A DNA stretch of 5,097 bases, taken from contig DOZK01000002.1 in NCBI GenBank assembly GCA_003518045.1, forward strand, positions 38,654 through 43,750. Reading direction: 5' to 3'. Position 1 is the stretch's first letter, and each line of letters begins with the position of its first letter. Positions 4,089 to 5,097 of the stretch are shown here, one piece after another. The position numbers were made by a program, and so were the translations under genes. The stretch is from Candidatus Nomurabacteria bacterium (GTDB lineage: Bacteria > Patescibacteriota > Minisyncoccia > Phycocordibacterales > UBA5272). The notes under the pieces are model-generated. The model did not search any database and was not told where the DNA came from. It saw nothing but the letters and a program-made list of their open reading frames with translations.

Positions 4089-4208
4089 CTATATAGCTCC
4101 CCCAATAGAACCAAGACTCAAGAAAACTAAATAAGCCCATACGATAAGAAGTAATCCTAATATAATAACAACATAACGGAATATATCTCCTATTTTTTCT
4201 TTTTTCAT
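4089..4208 (-). CDS. 39-residue single-span membrane protein
   Basis: This short open frame was found by direct reading. It begins MKKEKIGDIFRYVVIILG, has a charged N-terminus and one membrane segment at about residues 12-31, then a small Gly/Ser tail ending SIGGAI and a TAG stop. The topology is most likely N-in, with almost nothing outside. Support comes from a TGTTATAAT extended -10 box eight bases before the ATG, which would give a leaderless or nearly leaderless transcript, and from a clean position between the methyltransferase stop and a candidate terminator. No Shine-Dalgarno sequence is present. I recognise no family. Proteins of this shape include small regulators of larger membrane complexes and type I toxin peptides, but no antitoxin RNA was seen. 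Confidence 0.6.
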   Translation of the reverse strand: MKKEKIGDIFRYVVIILGLLLIVWAYLVFLSLGSIGGAI

Positions 4209-4216
4209 ATAAAAAA

Positions 4217-4225
4217 ATTATAACA
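4217..4225 (-). promoter_or_regulatory. Extended -10 promoter of the 39-residue gene
   Basis: On the minus strand TGTTATAAT is a perfect TATAAT with the TGn extension. It ends eight bases before the ATG, so the start of transcription would be at or within two bases of the start codon. No good -35 box is seen. Confidence 0.55.
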
Positions 4226-4237
4226 CATATTTTGTTG

Positions 4238-5035
4238 TTATTTCCTTACCTCCAAACACATAAACAAAGGGATTTCTTTACGGGCTTTGTTTTCAGATTT
4301 CTGACGTGTCCCCTTTCCACTTTCTTTATGACTTTCCCATTCCTCTAGTCGTGTTATAGCAAATCCGGCTTTTGATAAAAGTTTTACATATAATTGTAAT
4401 GGTCGATGGAATGAGACAGTATATTTTTTATCTTTAAAAGAACCTGGTGTCATATCTATTTTTATTTTTGACTCACTCAAATATTCTTCGACTCGTCTGT
4501 ATTGCTTCCCTTGCCTTTCATCATAATCCCAATGAGTGTGGGTTGGGTTTCTAAATGCTGGGTGATTTATAACACACAAAAATTTTCCTCCATCTTTTAA
4601 AACACGTGAAGCCTCTTTTAATGTATCTTGTAACTTTTCAATATTTTGAAGTGCTAAAATACAAACAACAAAATCTTGTGTCTTATCTTTGACCATATAT
4701 AAATCATCCGACGGACTTACAAAATAATGTAATGAAAATTTATGGTCGATATTATTTTTCTCAGCGATAGCAATTAATTCTTTAGCAATATCAATACCTG
4801 TAACTTTCGCACCGAAGCCGGCTATTATTTCTGAGAATTGCCCCTGTCCACAAGCTAAATCTAAAATGTGTTTGCCTTTTATGTCCCCTAATAATCTGAG
4901 TAGGTTTGGATAGACAACTTTTTCATGATAAGTATCACCAGATGTTTCTAAGTGTTTGTCATACCAAGAAGCGACAGAGCCCCAGGACGTTTCGGAAGTA
5001 GATGGCGGCTTTTTGGTGAATGGTTTTTTGTTCAT
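4238..5035 (-). CDS. Class I SAM-dependent methyltransferase
   Basis: This 265-residue protein has a Rossmann-type methyltransferase fold of the UbiE/Methyltransf_11 kind. Motif I, HILDLACGQGQFSEI, is at 56-70 and binds S-adenosylmethionine. The acidic end of strand 2 is D82 in VTGIDIAKELI. DFVVCILALQNI at 121-132 corresponds to motif II, and ASRVLKDGGKFLCVINHP at 142-159 to motif III. The C-terminal part (about 160-265) has aromatic and basic residues (HWDYDERQGKQYRR) and probably forms the substrate-side lid. The substrate cannot be told from sequence; small molecules are usual for this group. I chose the ATG at 5035 (MNKKPFTKKPPS) over one at 5080, because the longer version merely translates the heptamer array. 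The gene sits alone ahead of the 39-residue gene. Confidence 0.92.
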   Translation of the reverse strand: MNKKPFTKKPPSTSETSWGSVASWYDKHLETSGDTYHEKVVYPNLLRLLGDIKGKHILDLACGQGQFSEIIAGFGAKVTGIDIAKELIAIAEKNNIDHKFSLHYFVSPSDDLYMVKDKTQDFVVCILALQNIEKLQDTLKEASRVLKDGGKFLCVINHPAFRNPTHTHWDYDERQGKQYRRVEEYLSESKIKIDMTPGSFKDKKYTVSFHRPLQLYVKLLSKAGFAITRLEEWESHKESGKGTRQKSENKARKEIPLFMCLEVRK

Positions 5036-5041
5036 AGAGAT

Positions 5042-5047
5042 AGTATA
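5042..5047 (-). promoter_or_regulatory. TATACT -10-like box six bases before the methyltransferase ATG
   Basis: The gene-side end of the heptamer array reads TATACT on the minus strand, then six bases, then ATG. This spacing would place transcription start at the A of the start codon, giving a leaderless message. The -35 region is weak (TGCTCA at an 18-base spacing). Confidence 0.4.
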
Positions 5048-5077
5048 GCAGTAAGCAGTGGGCAGTGAGCAGTAACC
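5042..5077. repeat. Heptamer tandem repeat, five units (AGTnnnC type)
   Basis: The units are AGTATAGC (eight bases), AGTAAGC, AGTGGGC, AGTGAGC and AGTAACC. The array begins six bases upstream of the methyltransferase ATG and runs almost to the end of the window; nothing is visible beyond it. Confidence 0.8.
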
Positions 5078-5097
5078 CAAGTTCTAACTCTAAGTGC

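Noticed and set aside
5036..5080. N-terminal extension of the methyltransferase to an ATG at 5080
   Set aside because: The extra 15 residues are only a translation of the heptamer array; MNKKPF at 5035 is the natural start and has a -10-like box just upstream.

Overview
The window looks like a piece of a small-genome, AT-rich bacterium, most likely from the Candidate Phyla Radiation (Patescibacteria, Parcubacteria-like). That assignment is an inference from four things: short intergenic gaps, several tiny membrane proteins, mostly absent Shine-Dalgarno sequences, and a GC-rich palindromic insertion inside a conserved GTPase gene. TGA is used as a stop (tnpA), so the TGA-to-glycine recoded lineages are unlikely. 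Every supported gene is on the minus strand, so the window reads from high to low coordinates.

Reading in gene order: a class I SAM-dependent methyltransferase (4238-5035) is followed by a 39-residue single-span membrane protein (4089-4208) with a near-consensus extended -10 promoter. Next comes the 5' part of a membrane-protein gene (3750-3908), then a complete IS200-type element with a Y1 transposase (about 3162-3748), then the 3' part of the same membrane gene (2811-3164). After that is a compact three-gene run: a membrane-anchored DsbA/thioredoxin-fold protein (2074-2730), a 76-residue helical protein (1842-2072) and a 54-residue single-span protein with two cysteines predicted outside the membrane (1672-1836). 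A GC-rich 64-residue orphan gene (1330-1524) follows, with its own promoter, strong ribosome binding site and double hairpin/terminator. Last is the universally conserved YchF/OLA1 GTPase (3-1175).

The connecting theme is a family of 7-bp tandem repeats. Four arrays built on AGTnnnC heptamers lie at about 1596, 2744, 3921 and 5042, and a fifth with a different unit lies at 1182. Four of the five begin 6-14 bases upstream of a start codon. Three of them end, on the gene side, in AGTATA, which on the coding strand is TATACT, a -10-like box placed for leaderless or nearly leaderless transcription. The repeats may therefore act as promoters as well as filler.

The main observations are these heptamer arrays, the IS200 insertion that splits a membrane gene (with both element ends and the host joint readable), the compositionally foreign 64-residue gene, the two small membrane genes found by direct reading, and the GC-rich palindrome embedded in ychF. 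I found no defence system, CRISPR array, tRNA or rRNA.
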